This document shows, piece by piece, positions 15,470-24,319 of a stretch of 48,920 nt of DNA; positions within the stretch are counted from its first letter, which is position 1, and each line of letters begins with the position of its first letter. The translations under genes and the position numbers were made by a program. The stretch comes from a virus. The notes beneath the pieces were generated by a model. The model was given only the letters and a program-made list of their open reading frames with translations. It was not told where the DNA came from and did not search any database. The stretch spans positions 1-48,920 of IMG/VR virus record IMGVR_UViG_3300041809_000868; one strand, written 5' to 3'.

Positions 15470-16324
15470 ATGGTTGACTACGAGTCAAATCTGCTGGCTG
15501 TACTTCAACAAGTCGGCCAGCAGATACCATCTACTCCGAGTGACGATGATTCAGCTGTCCTCGATGCTAAGACAGTTGTACCTACTACAGATCGCTATAA
15601 GGTAAACCTGCCTGAGCCCTATGCTCCTCCACCTCTACAGGTGCCAGAGCTGAATACAAGGGCTACTACCCCTGTCACAAATAAGAATCTGTTTGTACAC
15701 CATGACACTCATCCTGTGGTGTTTGATATAGTTCTGTTGAAGAAGTACAACGCAGACTGGTTTGAGTGGCAGCCTGAAACTTTGTGGAAAGAGATCAAGG
15801 AGGACTTTAGGGTTCCTTCTATCTCTGATCATGCTAAAGCTAAAATACAAGCAGTACGAACTCTCCATATTGGAGAGATGTATTGGAAAAACTGGGAGAC
15901 ATTTTGTTGGATCACCCAGGCACTGAATAACAATATCCCAGATTGGCATATTCTACAGAAGCCATCTTTGGCTCAGCTTATGAGTAGTGTGGATATTGCA
16001 GAGATGGTTCGTAAGGGTGAGGTATTTGCTCTTGAGGTATGTAGCTTCGTGGCAGCAAGTATGCTGGATGAAGGAGTGTTGTATGCACCTCATCCTATTT
16101 CGTTTTGTCAAGATGAGATCAATCGTTATCTGACAGATAGAGGTATCAAATACTCAGATATCGAAGCAGAAGTACAGAGAAAGTACAGAGAGGTCATCAA
16201 GACGTCCGGTATTTCTCTTGAAGAGACTGTTGTAGATATACAGGTAGCCAAACTGAAGGTAGCATGGGACTATCAAGCTTTGAGAGGAAGGCAGTTGAAG
16301 GAACAGCTGCTGCTACTCACATGA
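15470..16324 (+). CDS. Hypothetical virion-operon protein
   Basis: 284 residues, not recognised. The N-terminal 60 residues are Pro/Asp-rich and probably disordered; the rest is helical with many Trp (KYNADWFEWQPETLWKEIK, MYWKNWETFCWITQAL). The weak ribosome-binding site (GACAGG) and its position 10 bases after the preceding stop suggest coupling. The 3' end overlaps the next frame. Confidence 0.65.
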   Translation: MVDYESNLLAVLQQVGQQIPSTPSDDDSAVLDAKTVVPTTDRYKVNLPEPYAPPPLQVPELNTRATTPVTNKNLFVHHDTHPVVFDIVLLKKYNADWFEWQPETLWKEIKEDFRVPSISDHAKAKIQAVRTLHIGEMYWKNWETFCWITQALNNNIPDWHILQKPSLAQLMSSVDIAEMVRKGEVFALEVCSFVAASMLDEGVLYAPHPISFCQDEINRYLTDRGIKYSDIEAEVQRKYREVIKTSGISLEETVVDIQVAKLKVAWDYQALRGRQLKEQLLLLT

Positions 16325-17172
16325 AACACATCACAGAAGATCATATGGCAGCTATGCTCTCTGAGCTTCAGAAAGAGGCTGGTGTGGCGAATGTTTTGAG
16401 CAAGGGTGTTAAATACTTATCTGCTGCTCCTTTGCTAAAAAATCTTCCTAGCATTCAGTCTAGAACCGGTCAGATGCTGGCTGGTGGTGCAGTGGGTGCT
16501 GGTATTGGGGCGGCTACTGGGGACGAAGGAGATCAATTGCACAGAGGAGTGCTAGGCGGTTTAGCCGGTGCTGGAGCTGTTGGTCTAGGTCATCTTGCTA
16601 CAAAGAGTGGTAGAGAAGCAGCTGGTAAAGGTATAGGGGACTTCTGGAATAGGCAGAAGTATCAGTTCACGAGTAAAGGGATTGAGGGCACTCATCCAGA
16701 GCGTGTGGCTAAGGCGAGAGAGATAGGATTGCTTCCCAAGTTGGAGGCAGATGCTTCCCCAAAAGTGCTAGCGCAAGATGCTGCTGCACAGGAAGCTCTC
16801 AAGCATGATTGGTTATCTCTTCCAGGATCTATCCATGGTTTGGTTACAAAGCCAGGCGCTGTGCTCAAGAATTCTTGGAATCGAATGGATGCCTTAGGTA
16901 AGGGATTGACTGGTGTAGCTGGTGTTACAGCAGCTTCAGACTTACTACAGAGACCAGATCCGAATGGTCCAGGGAGACTAGAGAAAACGCTGGGCAATGC
17001 TGCTGGAGCACTAGGATTCACTGCTGGTCCAGCTGGTATGATACCTGGTCTGTTGCTGGGTGGTTGGACGGGTAAAGCTGGTCAGCGAATTGGCCGTGTT
17101 GGTGATCGTTTGATGGGCCATAACCCAGAACAGGCCAAAGTCTATAACCCCACCTATGAGGGAGCTGTATAA
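16264..17172 (+). CDS. Glycine-rich, probably membrane-active virion protein
   Basis: 302 residues as given; a start at 16321 (ATG overlapping the upstream stop as ATGA) would give 283 and is about as likely. Contains long Gly/Ala segments (TGQMLAGGAVGAGIGAATGDEG, GVLGGLAGAGAVGLGHLATK, and GNAAGALGFTAGPAGMIPGLLLGGWTGKAG) that could insert in or disrupt membranes, as in phage internal ejection proteins. Similar in style to the protein at 46005. Immediately precedes the portal; stop and portal start share TAATG. Confidence 0.65.
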   Translation: MGLSSFERKAVEGTAAATHMKHITEDHMAAMLSELQKEAGVANVLSKGVKYLSAAPLLKNLPSIQSRTGQMLAGGAVGAGIGAATGDEGDQLHRGVLGGLAGAGAVGLGHLATKSGREAAGKGIGDFWNRQKYQFTSKGIEGTHPERVAKAREIGLLPKLEADASPKVLAQDAAAQEALKHDWLSLPGSIHGLVTKPGAVLKNSWNRMDALGKGLTGVAGVTAASDLLQRPDPNGPGRLEKTLGNAAGALGFTAGPAGMIPGLLLGGWTGKAGQRIGRVGDRLMGHNPEQAKVYNPTYEGAV

Positions 17173-20100
17173 TGTCTGTAGGTTTAGGTGGCGCAGACTC
17201 TTCTGCTCTTAGATTCGCTAGATCTCGAGGTCGTACTGGCAGCTCTGCAGATTACGGTCTGCAGTACCCTAGTCCATTTTTTGATATTGGACAGACTTAC
17301 TTACCAGCTACCATCAAGCAGATGTTTAGATGGTGCCGTTACTACTTCTTAGTCAATCCATTGATCAATGCAGTGGTAGCTAAGATGGCTGACTACCCAG
17401 TCACTGACATCATTCTGGATACAGAGAAACCAGATCTGAAGGACAAGTGGTACCATTTCTTGAATGCACAGCTTAGGTACCGTCCATTTCAGATCGAACT
17501 AGGTTTGGACTACTATGCCTACGGAAATGCTCTGGTTAGTATCTTTTATCCATTCGTAAAGATGCTCAGATGTAAGCGCTGCGGTCACGAAAAGCAGGCT
17601 TCTGATGCTACATACCGATTTCAGAATTTTGAGTTCCACTGGGAGTGCACTAAATGTAATCACGCTGACATAGCCTTAGTGCGTGATCATTACATTAAGG
17701 CTCCAAAGGGTATCCGTTTGCTTCGGTGGAATCCTGAGGACATTGATACTAGATACAACGACATCACTGGTGAGTCAGAATACTACTATACAATTCCAGT
17801 TCAGATCAAAAATGACATCATCATGGGGAAGAAATCTACTGTGGAGACTATGCCACAGCTCTTCATTGATGCTTTAAGGCTAAGAAAAGCCGTAGTGTTT
17901 TCACGGGACAACATCTATCACTTCAAGCGGCCAACATTGGCCGGAAAAGATAGAGGTTGGGGTACTCCGATGATCCTGCCTGTTCTGAAGGATACATTCT
18001 ATCTTCAGGTTCTCCGCAAGGCACAAGAGTGTGTCAGTCTAACTACTCAGATCGAAACAATCAATGGTTTGGTTGATGCTAATGAAGTACGTGTTGGGGA
18101 ACTGGTACGTACTCACACAGGTAAGTGGCAGCTGGTAGAAAAGAAGTGGTATAGGAATGCCCGAGAAGAAGAGGTCGGCAAAAAGATTACACTGTCGGGC
18201 CTTCGACCACTCTCAAGTACCTATTCTCCACATCACCCAATACTAAGTATTCGTAGGACGGAGGAGAGCAGAAGATCTGATTCTAAAGATGCTCAAGTAT
18301 CGTCCGTTATCCTTCGTAACCCACACCTGTATGAGGAAGTGCTCTGTCCCGCAGAGCAGCTTCATGTAGGTGAATATGTCTTGTATCCTCGGTACCTGCC
18401 AGTAGGACAAACTACTGTAGATGCAGCAAAGTACACAGGTCTGACATGTACAGGAGACTGGGTATATAGCGGTGTCTGTGAAGAGACAGCACAAGCTTTT
18501 GAATCACTAGAACATGGTAAGCATGTTCAGCATGACAATGCTAGTAGAGCAGCTAAACGGTCTCTGAAAGAGGGTCGTACACCAAAACGGATGGAAGCAA
18601 TTAGACCTATGACAGAGGACCTTGCTTACATATTAGGTTGGTATGCCGGAGATGGAAGCTGTGGTTCCAGGTCTGTGATGTTTTCTCTAGGGAAGGATGA
18701 TGATTCAAATCCGCTGAAAGAGGCGATCAGAAGAGAGTTTGGTGTAGAAGCTACTGTCGAAGTAGGTGAGTCCATAGATACGATTGTCTTATCAGATGTC
18801 ATAGTTAGGCATTTAATCAAAGGTTTGATTCCTGGAACAGCTAGACACAAGAAAGCACCACAAGAAGTTTTGAATGGTACTGACGCTGTGAAGCTGGCTT
18901 ATCTTCGAGGTTTGTGGGAAGCAGATGGTTCTTTTGACCTAACCAGAGCAACGCTGTCTACAGCTAGCAAAGATCAAGCTTATGATGTGTACAGACTTCT
19001 ATTGCACTTTGGTTGTATTGCATCAATAAATCAACACGAAACTCCAGATCACGTGTTGGATTCTGGTAGAGTGATCAAGGGTGGAGCACATTATCACACG
19101 ACTGCTTGCCACGCATCCAGGGATAGGTTTGTATCTTTGCTTGCAGGTGTAAAGTGCGAGGAGATAACATCAGGTAAGAGTGGCTTCTTCTGGAAAGAAT
19201 ACTTTGCATCCAGAATTCATGTGATTGAGGAGTCGGAAGAAGAGCAGTACATTGATTTCAAGATCAAAGAAGATACTACGTTCTGCACACCTGGAACAGC
19301 GACGAAAAATAGTATAGCGTTAGAGCACATTGTTCCTTTGCGTGTGTTATTCCCACAAGCTGGGTCAGCGACCTCGGACCCATACTGCCTTGCGTCATCC
19401 TCTATAGTAGAAGCCAATTTGGGCTATGAGGATGCTGGCAAGATCAAAGTAGGGGACTTGATAAAGACAGTTACTGGAAAGTATGAACCTGTAACTGCCG
19501 TGAAAAAGAGACGGGTACGCAATGGTGAGAAGGTCTACAGAATTGGTGTTTGTGGCATGTCTGCTGCTCCTGTAGAGCCCTCAGAGGACCACCCATTCTT
19601 TGTTGTGAAGTCTAGTGGTAAGAGGAAAGCTTTGGTCAAGGACTGGAGACCAGACTGGGTACCTGTCAAAGACCTGCAGGTAGGTGACTATGTTGCCTAC
19701 CCTCTTTCACGCGAGATCAAAAAAGACTTGCAAGTAGATATTGCCCAGTATCTGAAGTCGTATGTGGCTACGGAAGATTGGGTCTATCGTCAGATTACAC
19801 AGGAAGGGGCAAAGGTCTATGAGTATGTAGAGCAGCGAGAGCAGAGAGCCTTTGCAGGAGGAGAGCTGCAGAGTACTGTTGCCAAGTATGGTTGGTCTGT
19901 GTCTACTCTTCAGACGGCTGCTAGTCGCTACAGGCGAGGCCATAGGACATCCAGGTTGCCAAGGTTTATCAAGTGGTCCAAAGAGCTAGCTACGATAGTT
20001 GGGTACTATCTAGCTGAGGGAAGCTGCGGAGATCATATTATCTTCTCACTCAACGCCAGTGAGGATTGGATTTGTGATGAGCTAGATGCTGCTTTCATGG

Positions 20101-23096
20101 CCATTCTTGGGCACGTAGGTGCTAGAAGGCCCAAGGGCGAGAATGGTCTCACGTATGAGATGAATGATTCGATCTTTGCTGAATTCCTTACCAATTTCTT
20201 GGGGCACCTTGCACCAAATAAGAGGTTGCCGAAGGAGGTAGTGCACCTACCCGATGAAATCTTGCAGGAGATTGTGCGTTGCCTGATCAATGGAGATGGG
20301 GGTGCTGAACAAGGGTACAGAGACAATGGTACAGGTAATCCTTGTCGCACATCTGCTGTTACTTTCACCAGCACATCCAGAGACCTATCTTTCAAACTCC
20401 GTGAGCTTTTACTGTACTTGAGAGTGATAGGGCGAGTACACACAACCACTTACGCTACTGGCCCCAATCTCCCTGTCCATCGCGTAAAAATCAACGGAGC
20501 CGAAGCAGTCAAGCTGTGGACTATGCTGGGTTGGAAAGTACCAGCACTGCCGGTCAAGAAGGATTGCACTAGGTCCTTCATCCTTGGGGACTATGCTTTC
20601 TTTCGCATTCAGAAGAAGGAAGAGATTCAAGGTGTGGAGTTTGTGTATGGCTTCCAGGTTGATGGGGATAAGAGTTTCTGCGTACCTGCTTGTGCCACAC
20701 ATAATACCTCTGTCAATTTGATGGACTGGCATGATCAGATCGCAGGAGAGCTGCGTCGGTGGAGATGTATTACTCCAGAGTCCTTTGTAGAAACACGTGA
20801 AGGTCTGCGCCAAGCTGGTAATGTTGGTGTTGGGGATTACCTAAAGAATAGACACGGTAAATTTGAGCGTGTGACCAAGCGGCATGATAGGGCAATGGAT
20901 GCTGGGGAGTGCGCATATAGATTGAAGGTACGAGGACAACATGCTGTAGATACCGTGTATTCTGAAGAGCACCCTATATGGGCTGCTAAAAAGATCAATA
21001 ACGGTAATGGACACAAGCTCGGTACAGCAGACTTTATCCCAGTTGCTGAGTTATCACCTGGAGATTATGTTGGTTATCCAACAGCACGCAATATCAACAA
21101 GGTAGAAAGACTTGATCTAGCAGAGTATGTAGATAGGGCTGTTACGGCAGATTGGGTTTATATAGACCACACTGATCAAGACGTACCGGAGATTTTTGAG
21201 TATCTATCTACACACGGTGAAATAGATTCCCGTAAGGAGCTGCTTGAAGAGCATGGTTGGGGATTGAATTCCTACAAATGCGCACAGGCTGCAATCAGAG
21301 AAGGGCGTGTGCTTAGAAGGGTACCTAGATACTTGTACCTAGATCAAGAGCTGGCGTATGTTTTGGGACTATACGCTGCTGAAGGCAACACCACTGCTAA
21401 AGGAGTATTTTTCTCACTTCACAAGGACGAGACAGCATTTGTGGATAGATTGGACAGCTTTTTTGCACTCCGTTTTGGTGCCTCTAGAACGGGTGGAGAT
21501 AAGTCGGAGAATGGAATTCAGATTGCTTACCCAAGCGTAGTAGCTGCTCAGTTGTTCCATGCATTGATTCCAGGTACTGCGATCAATAAGAGCTTACCAG
21601 ATGTAATTAAATGTGCTCCAGATGATATAGCAGCTGCTGCGTTACGTGGAGTATTAGATGGTGATGGTTCCTACTACGAAGATAAGACAGTGCTGGGAGT
21701 ATCTAGTAGGCAGTTAGCAGAAGATGCACGCCAGCTACTGTTATCTTGGCAGATACTACCAGGCATATCTTTTGTAAAGGGGCAAGACATTACTATTTGT
21801 GGAAAAAAGACTAGAGGTAATGGTTGTTACCTTGTTCAAGTATCTGGGGATGCACACAAGCAACTATCTGCTGTATTAGCAGGTGAGGTGTATTCTGGAT
21901 CAACTTTCAGTCGAATAGGTCTATTCCGAGACGGCTTCGCCTGGTTCCGAATTGAGGAGGTGACAAAGGTAGAGGTGGATACAGTAGTGGCATTTCAAAT
22001 GGAAGGAGACAGCACCTTTTGTACATGGGGAGTTGCGACGCATAACAGCGATAACAACTACATACCTATTCTTCCTTTACCGATTGGGCAACAGACCATT
22101 GGTGGTGATGGAAGAGCTCTACTCTTGAGCCAGGAGATTAGAGTATGGTCTGAGCACATCATTGCGGGTATGGGCGTACCTACAGAGCTCATTTTTGGTG
22201 GACTTAGCTACTCAGGCTCTAACGTATCTTTGCGTATGCTAGAGAATATGTTTCTTGGCTATCTCTCTGATCAACTTGCTCTTCTTCGTTGGGTAATCAA
22301 GCGTACTGCTTCATACCTTGGTTGGTCTGAGGTTGGGGCAAGATTCAAGCCATTCAAGATGGCAGATGATTTACAGAGGAAGGCTTATTTGTTTCAGCTT
22401 AATCAAGCTGGAAAGATATCAGATGAGTCGCTTTGTTCTGATGCAGACTATGACTCTGCCAAAGAAGATAAGATCATGGAGAATGAAGCTACTCGTCGTA
22501 TCGGTGCGATGAAGAAGCAGCGTTTACTCCAGGCAGAGATGGAAGGTGAGGCTCAGTTAGTCCAACAGAAGTGGATTAACAAGGCTCAAGCTAAGGCACT
22601 GGCAGATCAGACTGCTATTGCTGGTGAGGGAGCTAAAGATCAAATGGCATTTCAGGCAGAGATGCAACAGGGTATGCTGCAAGACCAGGTTGCAGCACAA
22701 ACCGGTCAAGCGCCTCCACCAAAGAGCCCAGACATGACACCTACTCCAAGGAATCCATCACTGATTGCTGGGCCAAAGGAGATCAATTCACCACTCTCTT
22801 TGCAGAGTGTTCAGAGGCATCCACCTTCTGCTACCAATGAGGATATTGCTGGTGGCATGAATGTAGACCTGTTGTTCATGGCAAGGAAATTGGCGGATAA
22901 GTTCTCTAGACTTAATCCTGGAGAGAAGCCAGTAATGTTGAGTAGGTTGCAGAAGTACAATCCAGCTCTACACGATACCGTTGTTGGGCTAATGATGAGC
23001 GGTGGTAACGGTCCCACTGCTGCATCACAGGCCGCTGCGAGGCCGTTACCGTTGCAACGTACACCTCGCAGAGGCCCTGAAGCAGCCCAGGTCTAG
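17172..23096 (+). CDS. Portal protein carrying three inteins
   Basis: 1974-residue precursor; 680 residues after splicing, a normal portal size. Extein pieces: 1-286, 714-738, 1179-1198, 1626-1974. Portal assignment rests on the N-terminal wing (WCRYYFLVNPLINAVVAKMADYPVTDI), the clip/stem region, PILPLPIGQQTIGGDGRALL, and the region IIAGMGVPTELIFGGLSYSGSNVSLRMLENMF typical of large-phage portals. The C-terminus (after about 1740) is charged, then Pro/Gln-rich. An unusual zinc ribbon (C134, C137, C159, C162) sits in the first extein. The portal is the dodecameric ring at the capsid vertex for packaging and ejection. It converges on a leftward gene with a 4-base overlap. Confidence 0.82.
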   Translation: MSVGLGGADSSALRFARSRGRTGSSADYGLQYPSPFFDIGQTYLPATIKQMFRWCRYYFLVNPLINAVVAKMADYPVTDIILDTEKPDLKDKWYHFLNAQLRYRPFQIELGLDYYAYGNALVSIFYPFVKMLRCKRCGHEKQASDATYRFQNFEFHWECTKCNHADIALVRDHYIKAPKGIRLLRWNPEDIDTRYNDITGESEYYYTIPVQIKNDIIMGKKSTVETMPQLFIDALRLRKAVVFSRDNIYHFKRPTLAGKDRGWGTPMILPVLKDTFYLQVLRKAQECVSLTTQIETINGLVDANEVRVGELVRTHTGKWQLVEKKWYRNAREEEVGKKITLSGLRPLSSTYSPHHPILSIRRTEESRRSDSKDAQVSSVILRNPHLYEEVLCPAEQLHVGEYVLYPRYLPVGQTTVDAAKYTGLTCTGDWVYSGVCEETAQAFESLEHGKHVQHDNASRAAKRSLKEGRTPKRMEAIRPMTEDLAYILGWYAGDGSCGSRSVMFSLGKDDDSNPLKEAIRREFGVEATVEVGESIDTIVLSDVIVRHLIKGLIPGTARHKKAPQEVLNGTDAVKLAYLRGLWEADGSFDLTRATLSTASKDQAYDVYRLLLHFGCIASINQHETPDHVLDSGRVIKGGAHYHTTACHASRDRFVSLLAGVKCEEITSGKSGFFWKEYFASRIHVIEESEEEQYIDFKIKEDTTFCTPGTATKNSIALEHIVPLRVLFPQAGSATSDPYCLASSSIVEANLGYEDAGKIKVGDLIKTVTGKYEPVTAVKKRRVRNGEKVYRIGVCGMSAAPVEPSEDHPFFVVKSSGKRKALVKDWRPDWVPVKDLQVGDYVAYPLSREIKKDLQVDIAQYLKSYVATEDWVYRQITQEGAKVYEYVEQREQRAFAGGELQSTVAKYGWSVSTLQTAASRYRRGHRTSRLPRFIKWSKELATIVGYYLAEGSCGDHIIFSLNASEDWICDELDAAFMAILGHVGARRPKGENGLTYEMNDSIFAEFLTNFLGHLAPNKRLPKEVVHLPDEILQEIVRCLINGDGGAEQGYRDNGTGNPCRTSAVTFTSTSRDLSFKLRELLLYLRVIGRVHTTTYATGPNLPVHRVKINGAEAVKLWTMLGWKVPALPVKKDCTRSFILGDYAFFRIQKKEEIQGVEFVYGFQVDGDKSFCVPACATHNTSVNLMDWHDQIAGELRRWRCITPESFVETREGLRQAGNVGVGDYLKNRHGKFERVTKRHDRAMDAGECAYRLKVRGQHAVDTVYSEEHPIWAAKKINNGNGHKLGTADFIPVAELSPGDYVGYPTARNINKVERLDLAEYVDRAVTADWVYIDHTDQDVPEIFEYLSTHGEIDSRKELLEEHGWGLNSYKCAQAAIREGRVLRRVPRYLYLDQELAYVLGLYAAEGNTTAKGVFFSLHKDETAFVDRLDSFFALRFGASRTGGDKSENGIQIAYPSVVAAQLFHALIPGTAINKSLPDVIKCAPDDIAAAALRGVLDGDGSYYEDKTVLGVSSRQLAEDARQLLLSWQILPGISFVKGQDITICGKKTRGNGCYLVQVSGDAHKQLSAVLAGEVYSGSTFSRIGLFRDGFAWFRIEEVTKVEVDTVVAFQMEGDSTFCTWGVATHNSDNNYIPILPLPIGQQTIGGDGRALLLSQEIRVWSEHIIAGMGVPTELIFGGLSYSGSNVSLRMLENMFLGYLSDQLALLRWVIKRTASYLGWSEVGARFKPFKMADDLQRKAYLFQLNQAGKISDESLCSDADYDSAKEDKIMENEATRRIGAMKKQRLLQAEMEGEAQLVQQKWINKAQAKALADQTAIAGEGAKDQMAFQAEMQQGMLQDQVAAQTGQAPPPKSPDMTPTPRNPSLIAGPKEINSPLSLQSVQRHPPSATNEDIAGGMNVDLLFMARKLADKFSRLNPGEKPVMLSRLQKYNPALHDTVVGLMMSGGNGPTAASQAAARPLPLQRTPRRGPEAAQV
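18030..19310 (+). mobile_element. Portal intein 1 (LAGLIDADG)
   Basis: Residues 287-713 (427 aa). Begins C287 (CVSLTTQIETINGLVDANEV), ends TATKN with Ser+1 (S714); Lys takes the penultimate His position. Block B-like STYSPHHPIL. Two LAGLIDADG motifs, both with acidic catalytic residues: YILGWYAGDGS and YLRGLWEADGS. Shares with portal inteins 2 and 3 a DWVY segment and a basic module before the first LAGLIDADG motif. Confidence 0.92.
19386..20705 (+). mobile_element. Portal intein 2 (LAGLIDADG)
   Basis: Residues 739-1178 (440 aa), only 25 extein residues after intein 1. Begins C739 (CLASSSIVEANLGYEDAGKI), block B SEDHPFFV, ends CATHN with Thr+1 (T1179). Motifs IVGYYLAEGS and CLINGDGG keep acidic residues. 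Has the DWVY segment of its two sisters. Confidence 0.92.
20766..22046 (+). mobile_element. Portal intein 3 (LAGLIDADG)
   Basis: Residues 1199-1625 (427 aa), 20 extein residues after intein 2. Begins C1199 (CITPESFVETREGL), block B SEEHPIW, ends VATHN with Ser+1 (S1626). Motifs VLGLYAAEGN and LRGVLDGDGS are intact. Clear paralogue of inteins 1 and 2. Confidence 0.92.
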
Positions 23097-23446
23097 CATT
23101 CTTCACAGCCATCGACCTGTTCTCCACGCTTCTCTTGCTGTGTTCGCAGGTAGTGAATATACCTATCGAACTGCACTTCTAGTGGCAGCACATACTGTAT
23201 GTGCTTAGCACTCTCTGTGTTTCGTTCGTGGTAGGAAGCTTCTGCTAGCTGAACACTGTTTGGATTGGTCCACCAGACTCTATTGCTTCCTCCCCTTGTT
23301 CGCACTGCTTCGATCTTATACTTCGTTTGGTTGTCCCAGAGGTATAAGTTCAATGCTTTTCCCTTCACGAAAATACACAACTTACCGTCGTATACTTTCA
23401 GTGGTGCCTCTTTCTTACCTAGTACTACAGTAGATAGAGTGCCCAT
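23093..23446 (-). CDS. Hypothetical protein, leftward island
   Basis: 117 residues, no family. Mixed beta/alpha with several aromatic residues (LNLYLWDNQTKYKI, SNRVWWTNPNSVQLAEASYHERN) and a C-terminal Cys pair (DGCEEC). ATG preceded by AAGGAGAG at ideal spacing. Its end overlaps the portal stop by 4 bases on the other strand. Confidence 0.7.
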   Translation of the reverse strand: MGTLSTVVLGKKEAPLKVYDGKLCIFVKGKALNLYLWDNQTKYKIEAVRTRGGSNRVWWTNPNSVQLAEASYHERNTESAKHIQYVLPLEVQFDRYIHYLRTQQEKRGEQVDGCEEC

Positions 23447-23463
23447 TTAGTCTCTCCTTTCTG

Positions 23464-23955
23464 TTAATCGAGACGAATCCACTCACTGATGAGTGCGTCT
23501 CCTTCTTCTTCATCTCCTTCGCCAAAGATGCGTTTTAGGCAGCTCGGGCAAAGAAGAACACTGTCTACTGAAGCGTCTTGAACAAATTCAGGACGTCCAT
23601 TCTCTATACTTGTATCTGGCATAGGAGACCACTCGGTTACTCGAAATACTCGGTGATATGTATCGAATTTTCTTCGACACAGATCACAGTGCTTCGAGTC
23701 TCCTAATACCAGTTCTTCGTCAAGCTCACCCAGATTGCTCTGGAAGCACCATTGGTGGACAAAGATTCTGATGTTGATGGCATCATCAGGTCTTTCATCT
23801 ACCGGTATCTCTGCCCATGCTGTGAATCTGAAGAATCTCGGGTCCTTTAGCATGGGCGTCATGAAACCACTTTCAATTACCGTCAACTGGTGGTCTGCAA
23901 GTAAATCACTACACAGACCACCACAAGAGGTACTAGGTCCTATGTTCGGAATCAC
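23464..23955 (-). CDS. Zinc-finger-like protein, leftward island
   Basis: 163 residues from a GTG with AGAGG just upstream. Two Cys pairs, CDLC (about residue 90) and CPSC (about 137), flank a beta-rich segment (KFDTYHRVFRVTEWSP), suggesting one zinc ribbon. The C-terminus is acidic (GEGDEEEGDALISEW). Function unknown. Confidence 0.65.
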   Translation of the reverse strand: MIPNIGPSTSCGGLCSDLLADHQLTVIESGFMTPMLKDPRFFRFTAWAEIPVDERPDDAINIRIFVHQWCFQSNLGELDEELVLGDSKHCDLCRRKFDTYHRVFRVTEWSPMPDTSIENGRPEFVQDASVDSVLLCPSCLKRIFGEGDEEEGDALISEWIRLD

Positions 23956-24015
23956 GAGAGCCTCTGCTGGCTACGATAGCCAACAAACTAACAAAGAAAC
24001 TAGAGAGGAAGATGA

Positions 24016-24168
24016 TCACTCAGTTTCTGCTCCAGTGCTTGTGTCTGTATCTGCTTCTTCTACTTTGTCTTCATTACCGTCTTCTGTACCCTTGTCCATC
24101 TCTTCAAAAATGTCGTCTCTAAACGCATCAAGGGAGGATTGTCGGTCATCTTCAGGGGACATGCTCAT
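24016..24168 (-). CDS. Small acidic protein, first gene of the leftward island
   Basis: 50 residues, beginning MSMSPEDDRQSSLDAF and ending EADTDTSTGAETE; strongly acidic, probably disordered except a short helix (LDAFRDDIFEEM). Perfect AAGGAG 7 bases before the ATG makes it convincing despite its size. GGTATAAG lies 61 bases upstream. No family recognised; acidic small phage proteins often bind host enzymes or mimic DNA, which is speculation here. Confidence 0.65.
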   Translation of the reverse strand: MSMSPEDDRQSSLDAFRDDIFEEMDKGTEDGNEDKVEEADTDTSTGAETE

Positions 24169-24319
24169 CAAGTGGCTCCTTGCATCTGGGTTTCATAAAG
24201 GGCGAATGTCTGTTCCCTTTACATATTACTTATACCGCTTTGCGCCTCATAATTTCATGTCCAAAACCCTATACTTCTGGTACCTTTGACATACTCACAC
24301 ATAAACAAGCGAGGAATCC
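24169..24319. promoter_or_regulatory. Divergent gap between leftward island and RNA polymerase gene
   Basis: No gene. Contains ATTACTTATACC at 24225-24236, the same 12-mer as at 40186-40197, in the plus orientation 84 bases upstream of the polymerase start and, read as GGTATAAGTAAT, 61 bases upstream of the leftward gene at 24168. A TTGACA at 24286-24291 has no good -10 partner. Confidence 0.55.

Noticed and set aside
23735-24289. 184-residue plus-strand frame
   Set aside because: Antisense to two convincing leftward genes with good ribosome-binding sites; low-complexity Ser-rich product.
24286-24319. Sigma70 promoter at TTGACA directly before the polymerase gene
   Set aside because: No -10 at proper spacing before the ribosome-binding site.
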